This document shows, in pieces, positions 1 to 9,400 of a DNA stretch of 16,438 nt. The notes under the pieces were generated by a model, which saw nothing but the letters and a program-made list of their open reading frames with translations, had not been told where the DNA came from and did no database searches. Position 1 is the first letter of the stretch. The number at the start of each line of letters is the position of its first letter. Source of the stretch: Fidelibacterota bacterium UBA7303 (GTDB lineage Bacteria; Fidelibacterota; Marinisomatia; Marinisomatales; UBA1611); contig DKQR01000030.1 of NCBI GenBank assembly GCA_002471805.1, positions 5,940-22,377 of the forward strand, written 5' to 3'. The position numbers and the translations under genes are program-made.

Positions 1-1
1 T

Positions 2-259
2 GGCCTGAATAATACTGGCGAAGATGGACAGACCCAATTACAGGTATATTGCAAAAATGTACATACGGGAGTTTATGAATATAATTCTAACAGTAATTAT
101 AATGATGCTACTAACCAAAAGGTTTTCGTTAAATCCGGCGATCTAACCAGCCCCGGCAGGTATGAGTTTTATATAAAATTTGGTATTCGTGATTCGAATG
201 CTAACACGGTACAGGATATACCTGATGCAAATTTCACACTAACCCTGGAAAAAATTTAA
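2..259 (+). CDS. C-terminal fragment of an unrecognised beta-rich protein
   Basis: An open frame enters from the left edge and ends at the TAA at 257-259, giving the last 85 residues of a protein whose start lies outside the window. The fragment is polar, rich in Asn, Thr and Gly, and has alternating hydrophobic positions (LQVYCKNV, RYEFYIKFGI, NFTLTLEKI) suggesting a beta-sandwich or other secreted beta fold. It has no sorting-domain signature and no sulfatase-modifying-enzyme motif, so nothing shows it to be GldK, the usual upstream neighbour of gldL. It ends 16 nt before the next start, so it is probably the previous gene of the same operon. The family is not recognised. Confidence 0.7.
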   Translation, partial: GLNNTGEDGQTQLQVYCKNVHTGVYEYNSNSNYNDATNQKVFVKSGDLTSPGRYEFYIKFGIRDSNANTVQDIPDANFTLTLEKI

Positions 260-275
260 AAAGAGGAAATTAATA

Positions 276-680
276 ATGAAAATTAGACAAGATATGAATG
301 CCAGAACAGCTATGGTATATGGCGGAGCAGCATTTCTTTTGGTGATTGTTGGCTTTAGGTCAATCGTGGCTACTATTGATCCTGATCATATCGGGGTCAT
401 GACCTACTTATCGATTGTTGCCATTTTGCTGGAATTTGTTCTGCTTATTTTTTATGCTCAAAGTATATATAATCTTGGGGCTGATGAAGGAGGGGACAGT
501 CACGGGAAAACCAGCAAAAATGTTGCAACTATGGATAGCAAAGAATTGTCAGAACTGACAGCTGCGGTAACTAAAGTTGCGGAGATGGGCGAAGGCTTAT
601 CAAATCTTGCAAATGAGAAACTCCGCAACGAAGTGAAAAAAGAAGTAAACGAGATCCTTACCAGGGCCATCAAGAAATAG
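276..680 (+). CDS. GldL-like two-helix inner-membrane motor protein (T9SS-type)
   Basis: This 134-aa protein has two predicted transmembrane helices (about residues 13-34 and 42-66) followed by a charged cytoplasmic helical tail (about 85-134). This is the architecture of GldL/PorL, the inner-membrane stator of the type IX secretion/gliding motor. Helix 1 begins MVYGGAAFLLVIVGF, which lines up with the YG-containing first helix of GldL. Helix 2 contains a buried glutamate, Glu53 (AILLEFVLLIFYA), at the place of the essential membrane Glu of GldL (Glu49 in Flavobacterium johnsoniae, from memory). It is shorter than typical Bacteroidota GldL (about 215 aa), with the difference in the tail. The start is supported by AAGAGG upstream of ATG 276. 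A GldM-like gene follows 10 nt downstream, as in gldLM operons. The match is by eye, so another two-helix anchor protein is possible. Confidence 0.6.
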   Translation: MKIRQDMNARTAMVYGGAAFLLVIVGFRSIVATIDPDHIGVMTYLSIVAILLEFVLLIFYAQSIYNLGADEGGDSHGKTSKNVATMDSKELSELTAAVTKVAEMGEGLSNLANEKLRNEVKKEVNEILTRAIKK

Positions 681-690
681 GTTCTAAGTT

Positions 691-2124
691 ATGAAAAAAG
701 TTGAAGTTTATTTCCTGATAAACCTTGGTGCTATTCTAAGCCTCTTTGCAATTGAAGGGGAGCTCTCTATATATATGCGGCGTCAGAATGATATTCTTCT
801 CACTGCTGCTGATGATAAGCTTAAGACACTGGTACAAATCAATAATGTAAAGTCAAACTTTGAAAATGAAGAATTTTACCAGTTAACGTTTGATCTTGAT
901 GGGGAATATGAAAAAGGAACTGTTGAATTTGAGCCCAGTTTTACTACTCCCATACTTGATGTGAGTTCTGGCGGAGACGTAGCTATAAACGATTCTATGA
1001 TCTGGGAGCTGGATTCTGTGAGTTATGAAGCCTTGGAAGGCTCAAAATATGCTCTAAATGTAAAATTATCATCGGTAAGTGATGAATATATCAATAAACC
1101 CTATGATTTAAATCTAGGAATAAAATTTATCCCTGATATTTCAGAAAAAACTGTGGATAGCTGGGGTGAAGCATTTGGTGATTATAAGGTTGCTGATAAG
1201 CTCTATAATATCATCAATGAAAAAGTTTCTCGCGAAGGAAAATTTGCTATTGAAAAGAGATTTGATTCCCCGGTGACGCTTATTTACATGGATGGTCTTC
1301 AGTCAGAATTTTTTGTGCTTTTCGATAAGGAAAAGTATACAGTTTTAAGAGGTCTTAACTGGCAAATCCCCTTCAGTGTTGGTGGTGTGAACACGGACAA
1401 GGATTTTTCTGTCTCGATAGAAGGAGGCAAGGATCTTGTGAAAGAACTTGTAAAAGGCTTGCCCAGGACTTTCCTTAAAGGAATGGGGAAAAGTGACGGC
1501 ACCATTGAAGTGGTTGGACTGAGGACAAAGGATAAAAAATCAAGTCTGGCCAGCACAGAAGTTGTTGTTGTAGACCCAGCATATAGTACACCCGCGGAAG
1601 AAAATGAAATCTATACTGGTGAACAGTATGTTTTTGACAGCAGAGTCAAGGATGTGGACCGGGATCGAATCTCCATAAAAGTCTCCGGCACCGCAATGGG
1701 GGCGAATGTCTACAATTCATATAGAGCAAAGTTAACTCCTAAGAAGGAAGGGAAGCTTAAACTGGAAACATTTGTTGATGGTGTTGCTGTCCGTAATCTT
1801 GTACATAATCTGACTGTGAAGAAAGTTCCGCCGCCTAAGCTTACCTTTAAACGTTTGGGGAAACGTACCAATAATATGCTGTTGACTGTAACAACATATG
1901 GCAATAAGAATGGGAAAAATAAGGTTGTTCCGTTGTCTGGTGTATATGGACGGCTTGAAGAAGAGCAGAAGGAGAAGAGAGTAGGAAACAGGAGAGTAGT
2001 AAAATACAGCTTTGAGATGGATGAACCGCAGTTTGGGACCACAACCACGATTAAGATTAAGGTTATAGATAAGTATAAAAAGCAAACAGTCTCTGATAAT
2101 GAATTCGAATACTATGATAACTAG
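691..2124 (+). CDS. GldM-like periplasmic motor shaft protein
   Basis: This 477-aa protein has one N-terminal membrane anchor (about residues 5-23, short MKKVE n-region) and a long periplasmic beta-rich part, the topology and size of GldM/PorM (about 515 aa). Around residues 215-240 the pattern LRGLNWQIPFSVGGV...FSVSIEGG resembles the GldM segment in which a GVxNP-type motif starts a beta domain. FVDGVAVRNLVHNLTVKKVPPPK (about 362-385) resembles the domain-closing VKRIPDP motif of GldM; a similar domain end, STEVVVVDP, lies near 290-298. It follows the GldL-like gene by 10 nt, with AGG about 9 nt before the ATG. The N-terminus lacks the clear Arg (Arg9 in F. johnsoniae GldM, from memory) that partners the GldL glutamate; Lys2, Lys3 and Glu5 are the only nearby charges. 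It is divergent, so the assignment rests on topology, motifs and gene order. Confidence 0.55.
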   Translation: MKKVEVYFLINLGAILSLFAIEGELSIYMRRQNDILLTAADDKLKTLVQINNVKSNFENEEFYQLTFDLDGEYEKGTVEFEPSFTTPILDVSSGGDVAINDSMIWELDSVSYEALEGSKYALNVKLSSVSDEYINKPYDLNLGIKFIPDISEKTVDSWGEAFGDYKVADKLYNIINEKVSREGKFAIEKRFDSPVTLIYMDGLQSEFFVLFDKEKYTVLRGLNWQIPFSVGGVNTDKDFSVSIEGGKDLVKELVKGLPRTFLKGMGKSDGTIEVVGLRTKDKKSSLASTEVVVVDPAYSTPAEENEIYTGEQYVFDSRVKDVDRDRISIKVSGTAMGANVYNSYRAKLTPKKEGKLKLETFVDGVAVRNLVHNLTVKKVPPPKLTFKRLGKRTNNMLLTVTTYGNKNGKNKVVPLSGVYGRLEEEQKEKRVGNRRVVKYSFEMDEPQFGTTTTIKIKVIDKYKKQTVSDNEFEYYDN

Positions 2125-3868
2125 GAAAATAGCCGGGACTTTTATTTCATTGTGGACAGCGGTGATTTTCTCGCAGGGTGAATCGCTCTATTGGGAAGTG
2201 GCGGACCCTATCGTGAACAGTGAATTCATCGAAGCATACATTAACAAGCTGATAGAAACTGATAAATACGAAGACAATACGATCCAGGCATCTCATTCGA
2301 TCATTATCCATATGGCTCTTATGCCTGATGCAGTTGAACTTAAAAAACTGAAAGCCAAGAACTATCAGATGGGGGAATATCAGTCCTTCTTAATGGATCA
2401 GGTAGAAAAAATGGATCAATCTCTTGTTGAGCATCTTATGTCCAGGGAATATAAATGGAAAGATGTGAGCCGGAGGGACCTCTCCGAACTGGAAATGTTT
2501 AGTACACTAGATAATGTACTCCAGGAACGAAGTTTTAAGGACGCAAGAGATGCGTTCTGGTGGACAAATTCCCAATTTGACGTTTCTACCGCCATGACTG
2601 CCTTCATCCGGCAGAAGACAGGCAGCCTAGCGTTTCGTTTGGAATCTGGCCTGCCGGTTCTGGGTCTATATCGGCACCTGTCAAAAAATCTAAACCTTGG
2701 GATCTCCAATGATATTGCCAGTACTTATATTATCATTCCCGGTGTAACCACCACTAGAATTGCTTCAGGAGTTGGGCATCCGCTCGAGGGTGTCTATGGA
2801 CTGGGATTTAAGTTTGATACCCATGCGCTTGGTGGTCAGATTAATTACATGGATGTTGGGGTCGATTTTGAAGCGAAAAATACTTACAGCCGCAAACACC
2901 TGGTTATACCGGCTTCTAGCGGAGTATTGTACTGGAGCAACACTTTCGGCCTGAATAGGAAAGTGCTTACGGAATATGGTACCAGTGTAAAGGATCAGAA
3001 AAAGGCGAAAGAAAATGCTGTCCGGGAACTTTCCAGGTCGAGAGAGTGGAAAACAAAAAAAGGGACCATATATCAGGGCCGTTATGTAAAAGTTGAAAAT
3101 GAAAAAGCATATATTGTCATGGAAAAAAATTCCCAGGCCCATAAGGAAGCAGAAAAGGGACGCAAGTGGACTTCCCGATCTGGTAATGTGATCCATGCAT
3201 CGTTGGACCAGCAGGGAAAGATTGAAGTGATCCTGCTTAGGAAGAAGGATAAGAAACCAGTAAAATTAAAGATTGCTGATCTGAGTGACAGTGATCAGAA
3301 ATTTCTGAAGAAATTGGTTTGGGATGGTAAAAAGGTTGGTTCTCTCTCCCTGCAGTCGCTTAGTGAAGAAGATCAAAAATTAATACGTATCGCGAACGCT
3401 GTTATTCGAGAAAGATCGGGAAGAGGAAGAGAAATCAAGGTTAGCCAGCCATTTGCTTCTTTAAGGCTAAAAGCTGGTCTCTCTTTTACTCAGTTTATTC
3501 ATGGACGCATAGATTTGTCTAATCCTGATGTAGTCGATGATGTAGATATTTTTTCCATAACGGACAGAATTAACGGGGCAGAAGCATTAGGATTTTTTGT
3601 AAAAGTGGAAGGAGTAACGGATAATAAAAAAAGCAAATCCTATTTCCAGTTTAATTCATCGGGAAGCGGGTTTAAGTCTCTTGGTTTTGGGCTAGAACAT
3701 AATGTATGGAAAAGGGTCAACCTGGGTGTGGACTGTGTTCTTTATCCTCGGGGAAGCGGTATTGAGTTTCGGTCCGATAAGGAATTTCCAGATAAAACCT
3801 GGACATGGTATCCGGGAGGTAAAGGTGGTATATTGCTTTTCGCTCCCTATATGGCGATCCAATTTTAA
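2099..3868 (+). CDS. Exported envelope protein with SHD1-like domains and outer-membrane-like C-terminus
   Basis: This 589-aa protein has a signal peptide (MITRKIAGTFISLWTAVIFSQG) and ends in Phe after Gly/aromatic beta strands (about 525-589), as outer-membrane proteins do. Residues 28-160 are mostly helical. Residues 195-285 are beta-rich and share PGVT and Gly-rich strands with the next protein. Residues 314-432 contain SLA1 homology domain 1 (SHD1)-like sequence: REWKTKKGTIYQGRYV at 314-329, a full copy RKWTSRSGNVI...IADLSDSDQKFL at 355-403, and a second LSLQSLSEEDQKLI at 416-429. The gene overlaps the gldM-like stop by 26 nt, or 11 nt if the in-frame ATG at 2114 is used; neither start has a clear Shine-Dalgarno sequence, so translational coupling is likely. 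By position it is a partner of the GldLM-like pair, but it does not resemble GldN. Overall family not recognised. Confidence 0.7.
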   Translation: MNSNTMITRKIAGTFISLWTAVIFSQGESLYWEVADPIVNSEFIEAYINKLIETDKYEDNTIQASHSIIIHMALMPDAVELKKLKAKNYQMGEYQSFLMDQVEKMDQSLVEHLMSREYKWKDVSRRDLSELEMFSTLDNVLQERSFKDARDAFWWTNSQFDVSTAMTAFIRQKTGSLAFRLESGLPVLGLYRHLSKNLNLGISNDIASTYIIIPGVTTTRIASGVGHPLEGVYGLGFKFDTHALGGQINYMDVGVDFEAKNTYSRKHLVIPASSGVLYWSNTFGLNRKVLTEYGTSVKDQKKAKENAVRELSRSREWKTKKGTIYQGRYVKVENEKAYIVMEKNSQAHKEAEKGRKWTSRSGNVIHASLDQQGKIEVILLRKKDKKPVKLKIADLSDSDQKFLKKLVWDGKKVGSLSLQSLSEEDQKLIRIANAVIRERSGRGREIKVSQPFASLRLKAGLSFTQFIHGRIDLSNPDVVDDVDIFSITDRINGAEALGFFVKVEGVTDNKKSKSYFQFNSSGSGFKSLGFGLEHNVWKRVNLGVDCVLYPRGSGIEFRSDKEFPDKTWTWYPGGKGGILLFAPYMAIQF

Positions 3869-3883
3869 GGTAGGGTGCATTAA

Positions 3884-6172
3884 ATGATTGAACATATTCG
3901 TTCCTATTTTATAATTGCTTGTGCCTTTGTTTTATTCATAACTGCAGGGCGGGCTGAAAATGTCCAGGCGGTGAATGATAATATTCTGCTTAAAGAGGAT
4001 GAAGCTAAGATCATTGATGTACTGAAAAATGACAAGTTAGACAGTCGTGATAACCTAGATTTGATTATACTATCCAAACCTAGTCTCGGTACCGCAGAAC
4101 TGCAGGGGTTTAATATATCGTTTATTCCCAATGCAAATGTAAGTGGTACTGATGAATTCCAGTATTCAATCGATGATGGATTTTCTTCTGATACAGCTAA
4201 AATTAAGATCACTATTGTTCCAATGAATGATGTGCCAGTTTCTGTAGATCTGGGTAACAACAGTGTAGCTGAGAATGAGGCTGACGTGGCCCTTATAGGA
4301 GAATTATCCACGACAGATCCTGATTTAGATGATTCTTTTAACTATTCTTTCTCTGATGAAGGAGAAAATGATAACGCATATTTTGAAATCAAGGATAGAT
4401 CCATTTATTCCAATATAAGTTTCGATTATGAATTGCGGACTAGTTATAAACTAATGGTAACGAGTAAGGATAAAAGTGATAAAAAGGTTACCAGTGAAAT
4501 TGTAGTAAATATAATTGATGTGAATGAAGCACCGAGATTTATAGAAGCTCCTGAGATGACAATTTCTCATCCAGAGGAGAATGAAAAAATAGTTGCCAAA
4601 TTGATGGCAGAAGATCCGGATATTGATCAAGATTATGTTAAGTATAAGGTTATTGGCGGCGATGACAAAGGACGTTTTAAGATTCTTCGTAGTGGAGAAT
4701 TGGCGTTTCTCAGGGAACCTGATTATGAATCACCCAAAGATGCAAATGGAGATAACACCTACCATGTCAATTTTCGGGCAACAGATTCCAAGGATAAAAA
4801 CCTATTTGTTGAAGGATCAGCATCGATAACTATTACGGACGAGGTAGAAAAATCTATCGAGAGCCTTGATAGCAGGAAATATATTGCCTGGACCGTAGAT
4901 CATATGCCATATCATATCTTGATGGAAGATGCTATCGATGATTATATAAGACTACGTTTTGCAGCCGGGGCAGATGATGATGGTACTTCATCCATTGAAG
5001 ATGGTGAGGATGAGATTATTAGGCAAATGCGCCCAAGTGATCAGATTATTATTGTGCAGGAAAAGGGGAATACAGAACAGATTCATCAGATTTGGTATGG
5101 TAATGGTGTTAATTATACAATTATTAACCGAGAAAGAGTTGACTGGGTTTTAAGCCAGGATATTCAGCAGGTGCTCATAGAAAAGAATCAGTATCTCAAT
5201 AGTGAGTCTGAGGTCGTTTTCTTTAAAAGCGAAAGTGAAAGACTTTTGTCAGGCTACAGTTCCAAATTTGCTGTATGGCATCCAAATAATTTTATGATGT
5301 CCTTGCAGGGATTTTCCATGCGGTCCAACCTGATCCAATATGCCGCAAATATGTCTGTCGGCAATGAATTGATTGGATTACCAGGTGTCACCGCAGGATC
5401 TACAGAACTTGGTGTGGCCACCCGAAATTCAGAATTTGGCTTTCGCCTGCCAGTCGGGTTCAGCCTAGGCTCGCTAGGGAAGTTGGATGATCCAAAGTAT
5501 CTGAGCTCCGATTACCCAGGCCTTTATAGTAAAATCAATATTGATAATATGTATTCAACGCGAACCGACTTCCATGCTTTAATGGGTTTCTCGTTTTATC
5601 CTAAGACTATTGGGAGCCCTATTAAAAACACGAATTTTTTCAATACAGATACAATGAAGAAAGAAGATCGTTACATAAATATCCTGGATATGTATGCCTT
5701 GATGGCTACCACGGTAGAGGTCCCTCTACAATTGCCATTTTTTGCTAAAATGACAGCAACTCCAGGATTGCACTACTTGAAAGTTGCCCATAGAAGTAGG
5801 GGTGAAGAAGGGCTATACGATCGTACCTTTTACCAGTCGGGATCAAAAGTAATTGATATTGATGAGGGTCGTTCATTTAGCCGCTACTGGGGTTTATTCT
5901 TTCGTTTTGATATTCTTGGCAATATTGGCCAGAAGCCAGAATTACTTGAAAGGGTGAAATATTTTGATTTTATCAATATTAGTGACGTTCCTTTTTATGA
6001 AATATCCTTCCAATTGATTTCTTCGCTTAATACTGTTACAACTTTAAACTTAAATATTTATGATAACTTGGCATTCACCATCACGAGATATAATACTACT
6101 GGCGATATTCAAGGGGGATGGCTACCAGATAAAAACACATGGTTCGGACTTAAATATCGCGGCAATTTTTAA
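3884..6172 (+). CDS. Exported cadherin/tandem-95 protein with outer-membrane-like C-terminal half
   Basis: This 762-aa protein has a signal peptide ending near AGRA|EN (residue 24). Residues 27-116 form a tandem-95/Big_17-like domain (AVNDNILLKEDEA...IDVLKND...FSYIPN-like IPNANVSGTDEFQYSIDDG). Residues 120-215 and 217-320 are two cadherin-like domains with the characteristic ENE, DPDLDD, DYE and DVNEAP elements, ligands for calcium in that family. Residues 325-460 are not recognised. Residues 460-762 are beta-rich with Gly/aromatic strands and end GLKYRGNF, as outer-membrane barrels do. The gene starts 15 nt after the preceding stop, with AAGG and AGGG upstream of the ATG. Its position after the GldLM-like genes suggests an outer-membrane or surface component of the same machine, perhaps a calcium-rigidified adhesin or periplasmic connector; this is inference. 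Confidence 0.7.
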   Translation: MIEHIRSYFIIACAFVLFITAGRAENVQAVNDNILLKEDEAKIIDVLKNDKLDSRDNLDLIILSKPSLGTAELQGFNISFIPNANVSGTDEFQYSIDDGFSSDTAKIKITIVPMNDVPVSVDLGNNSVAENEADVALIGELSTTDPDLDDSFNYSFSDEGENDNAYFEIKDRSIYSNISFDYELRTSYKLMVTSKDKSDKKVTSEIVVNIIDVNEAPRFIEAPEMTISHPEENEKIVAKLMAEDPDIDQDYVKYKVIGGDDKGRFKILRSGELAFLREPDYESPKDANGDNTYHVNFRATDSKDKNLFVEGSASITITDEVEKSIESLDSRKYIAWTVDHMPYHILMEDAIDDYIRLRFAAGADDDGTSSIEDGEDEIIRQMRPSDQIIIVQEKGNTEQIHQIWYGNGVNYTIINRERVDWVLSQDIQQVLIEKNQYLNSESEVVFFKSESERLLSGYSSKFAVWHPNNFMMSLQGFSMRSNLIQYAANMSVGNELIGLPGVTAGSTELGVATRNSEFGFRLPVGFSLGSLGKLDDPKYLSSDYPGLYSKINIDNMYSTRTDFHALMGFSFYPKTIGSPIKNTNFFNTDTMKKEDRYINILDMYALMATTVEVPLQLPFFAKMTATPGLHYLKVAHRSRGEEGLYDRTFYQSGSKVIDIDEGRSFSRYWGLFFRFDILGNIGQKPELLERVKYFDFINISDVPFYEISFQLISSLNTVTTLNLNIYDNLAFTITRYNTTGDIQGGWLPDKNTWFGLKYRGNF

Positions 6173-6298
6173 TCTTTATTATTAGTCAGTAGTTCAAAGA
6201 CTTAAAAAATGATATTGCTTAAATAAAATTATCCTTCAGCGAATATATATGCGTGAGAATATTTCTCGAGCTTAGCTGGTTTAGAAATTAAGGGTAGG
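6173..6298. promoter_or_regulatory. Intergenic spacer with small hairpin, possible promoter region
   Basis: This is the AT-rich gap after the motor-like operon. No convincing terminator is visible. The clearest element is the inverted repeat GAGAA-TAT-TTCTC at 6255-6267, closely matched by a hairpin after the next large gene (9810-9824). A good ribosome site (AAGGGTAGG, 6290-6298) directly precedes the small gene at 6299. No promoter could be assigned with confidence. Confidence 0.3.
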
Positions 6299-6454
6299 AT
6301 GAAAAATTTATACTGCAGGATATTATATCTTCTTTGCCCTTTTTATTCATTGATCTTAGCACAGGGTATTCCTTTCCCAGATACACCATAGCAGGCACCA
6401 ATCGGAGTTTTAGGAATATTGACTTACAGGAGACTGCGAAATCGGATTAAGTAG
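6299..6454 (+). pseudogene. Small signal-peptide gene interrupted by in-frame TAG
   Basis: ATG 6299 is preceded by the strong ribosome site AAGGGTAGG. It encodes a clear signal peptide (MKNLYCRILYLLCPFYSLILAQ) and GIPFPDTP, then stops at TAG 6389-6391 after 30 codons. The same frame continues for 20 more codons, QAPIGVLGILTYRRLRNRIK, to TAG 6452-6454. The joined product looks like a member of the short FCB-group proteins I recall with a signal peptide, a Pro-rich spacer, an APIxGG-type turn, a hydrophobic stretch and a basic tail. The TAG sits where a Glu codon (one base change) would be natural. The second stop lies 7 nt before the start of the next large gene, so the two are probably cotranscribed. 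It may be a recent nonsense mutant, a readthrough gene or an assembly error; the 30-codon peptide alone (6299-6391) may also be expressed. Confidence 0.5.
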
Positions 6455-6461
6455 GACTTTA

Positions 6462-9400
6462 TTGATTATTTTGCGTTTGATCTGGTTAATTTTTTTCTTA
6501 TCGGAAGTAAGCGCTACAAATTATTATGTAGCCACTTCGTACGGCAATGATAGTAATAACGGCACATCTTTAACAACTCCATATAAAACCATTGCCAAGG
6601 CTGCCAGTGTCATGTCTGCAGGAGATAATTGTTATATCCGCCAAGGGCGTTACCATGAAACGATCACTATTAGTAATCTAGATGGGTCATCAGGTTCTGA
6701 GATCATTTTTACGAATTATAATAATGAGCGTGTCATAATGGATGGTACCATACCGATAACGTCGACATGGACACAAGTAGGCTCATCCAATATTTGGAGA
6801 ACAAAATTATCATCTGATATTTGGCAGTTATTTTTAGATTGGGAAGAACAGGTCATGGCCCGCTGGCCCAACGCCAAATTCAGCGATAACACCATCTGGG
6901 ATAATGATAATTACTGGGCAAAGGGTACGATCGATGATGATGAGAATGCATATTCAAATGGTACGTTGATCGATGACCCCTACACGAATTCTGCAGGTAC
7001 GACGATCGATCTAAATGCCGCTGGCTTTGATCTTGATGAGACAAATAAGCAGGCCATAGCTATATTGAATGTTGGTTCATTTAAGACATGGTCCAGGTTG
7101 GTCACAAGTCATTCAGGTAATACTTTTAACTACGCAACGGTTCCAAGTTGGAAAACCAAGCATCACTATTATTACTTTGAAGGTCGTCGCGAGTTTTTAG
7201 ATCAGGCTGGAGAATGGTGGTATGATACCTACAATAATGCAGATTCCCTGTATTACTATGCTAATAATGGTGTTGATCCAAATAAACTAGATTTTAGAGG
7301 GAAGGTACAATCCTATGCATTTTCCATAACTGCATCAGAATATATCCACATAAAGAATCTAGAGTTCTTTGGTACCACGGTCTATTTTTCAAATGGTGAT
7401 AATTGTTTAGTATATGGATGTAACTTCATGTATCCAAGCTGTTCAAAACGCATGCTCAGAGTGGTTGACACTGCACCAGAAATGACTATTTTTACATCAA
7501 ATAGTTCGAATAGTATCATCAGAAGATCTGCTTTCCGAAATACAGATGGAATCGCACTCGAAATGTGGGGTGGTGATAATAGAATAGATAGTTCATACTT
7601 TCATCATATTGATTATTCTGTAGCAGATAATACCGGACTCATGGTTACAATTAGAATGAATGGAAGTGACAATATCTTTAGTTATAATACAGTTCATAGG
7701 ACGGGTGCTTCAGCTACTTTATGGCTTGGAGATGCACCTCTAGTTGAATATAATGATCTTTCTGATACAGGTCATTTACAAAGTGATGGTTCGATGGTCC
7801 AAATCGCCGAATCAGAACAGGATGGTGCCATTTGCAGATATAATTGGCTCCATGATACTGAAAAGTATGGAGCACGTTTCGACCATAGCGGTACAGCAGA
7901 TGGAACGAATGGAACGATGAACCACAATGTGGCCTGGAACTGTGAAGCTGGGGGAATAATGGCGAAAGGAGATAATCATAAGATATATAATAATACCGTA
8001 CTTAATTCTGGAAGCAGGAATGATATAATTGTTTTACAGGTCAATGATGGAGACCATTCCTCTAGTATAGTAAGGAACAATGCTGCGGACAAGATTGCCA
8101 ACCACCGCACTAATAATGTTGCCATCGATTTTGGTACTTATACAAATAATTGGAATGGATATAATGAGAGTGTGACACTTAATAGTATATTGACAGACAC
8201 GTCTAATAATAATTTCTCACCAGGTTCAGGGTCGGCTCTCATTGATGCAGGTATTACTGTTGCAGGAATCACAGACCAGTATACCAATAACGGTAGTGGC
8301 CCGGACATTGGTGCCTATGAAGATGGAAATACAGATTGGACCGCGGGTCACGGCTGGAATGTAAGTACTACATTCGGTAGCAGTTGGATCCCGATACATG
8401 GTGCTACTATCAGTGGGAACTCAGGTTTCAGGATGATGAGCAGCCCCGTGTCTGGAACAATCATGAATGATTTATTGGATGAACTCTGGATCCAGGGTAT
8501 GACTGGAGGGGATGTGACAGATGGGACTGCGAATGTATGGCTATTAGACCTTGCGGGCCAGAGTTGGTCGGCTGTGTCAAATATTTCATCACAATCTCTA
8601 ACAGCTGGTCAGGGGTTTTTGGTATATGTATTCGATGATATTGATTTTGACAGCGATAGCGACCTACCTATAGACCTTTATGTATCAGGGGCCCACACCA
8701 CAGCAGACGTAACTATTAGCAATATTCCACAGAATAGTTACTACCTTGCAGGAAATCCCTATACTAAAACCATAGACTGGGATGATATATCAAAAACAAA
8801 TCTTTCATCTGTTGTCTCTGTATGGGATGATGCGACCTCTGACTGGAAAACCTATAACGGATCGGCCGGCGATCTGACGAATGGTTTAATAGCACCGTTT
8901 CAAGGGTTCTGGGTCCAGGCCAGCGGAGGGATAGGCAGTCTTACTATCCAGGCAGCGGATATAGCAACTTCTGCCGGTACATTTCTAGGTCGAATAATAG
9001 ACGCTGACAGCAGCGGTTATGTGTTAATTACTGCGACCATGGGAGAACAGGTCTCCACCGCCTATATGACTTTTGCTGCTGATGCTGAAGTGTATCGCGA
9101 TAATGGAGATGCAGAAAAATTATTGCCTTTACAAGCCACCTCGCGAATTGCAATGATGAGTATTATTGAAAACAAGCCATATAAAATAAATAACCTGCCA
9201 TTAAGTATTGACAGTGTTTTGATGGTACCCCTTGATATACTGACATTGAATCTGGATACGGCTAATAACTTTGTAACGGAAGCTTATGAAGTTAGTCTGA
9301 CCTTCGGGCTCGAACATGTTCCTGATCTAGTTTTCATGACTTTAATTGACAATGTTAATGGGGCAGAGTATGATCTCCACACATCACAAGGAATTACAAT

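Noticed and set aside
2..259. Assigning the truncated first gene as gldK
   Set aside because: No formylglycine-generating-enzyme-like motif is visible in the 85 residues; position alone is not enough.
6516..8320. Naming the beta-helix protein as alginate or chondroitin lyase (PL6)
   Set aside because: The opening and closing beta-helix motifs fit many families, and no lyase catalytic residues were identified.
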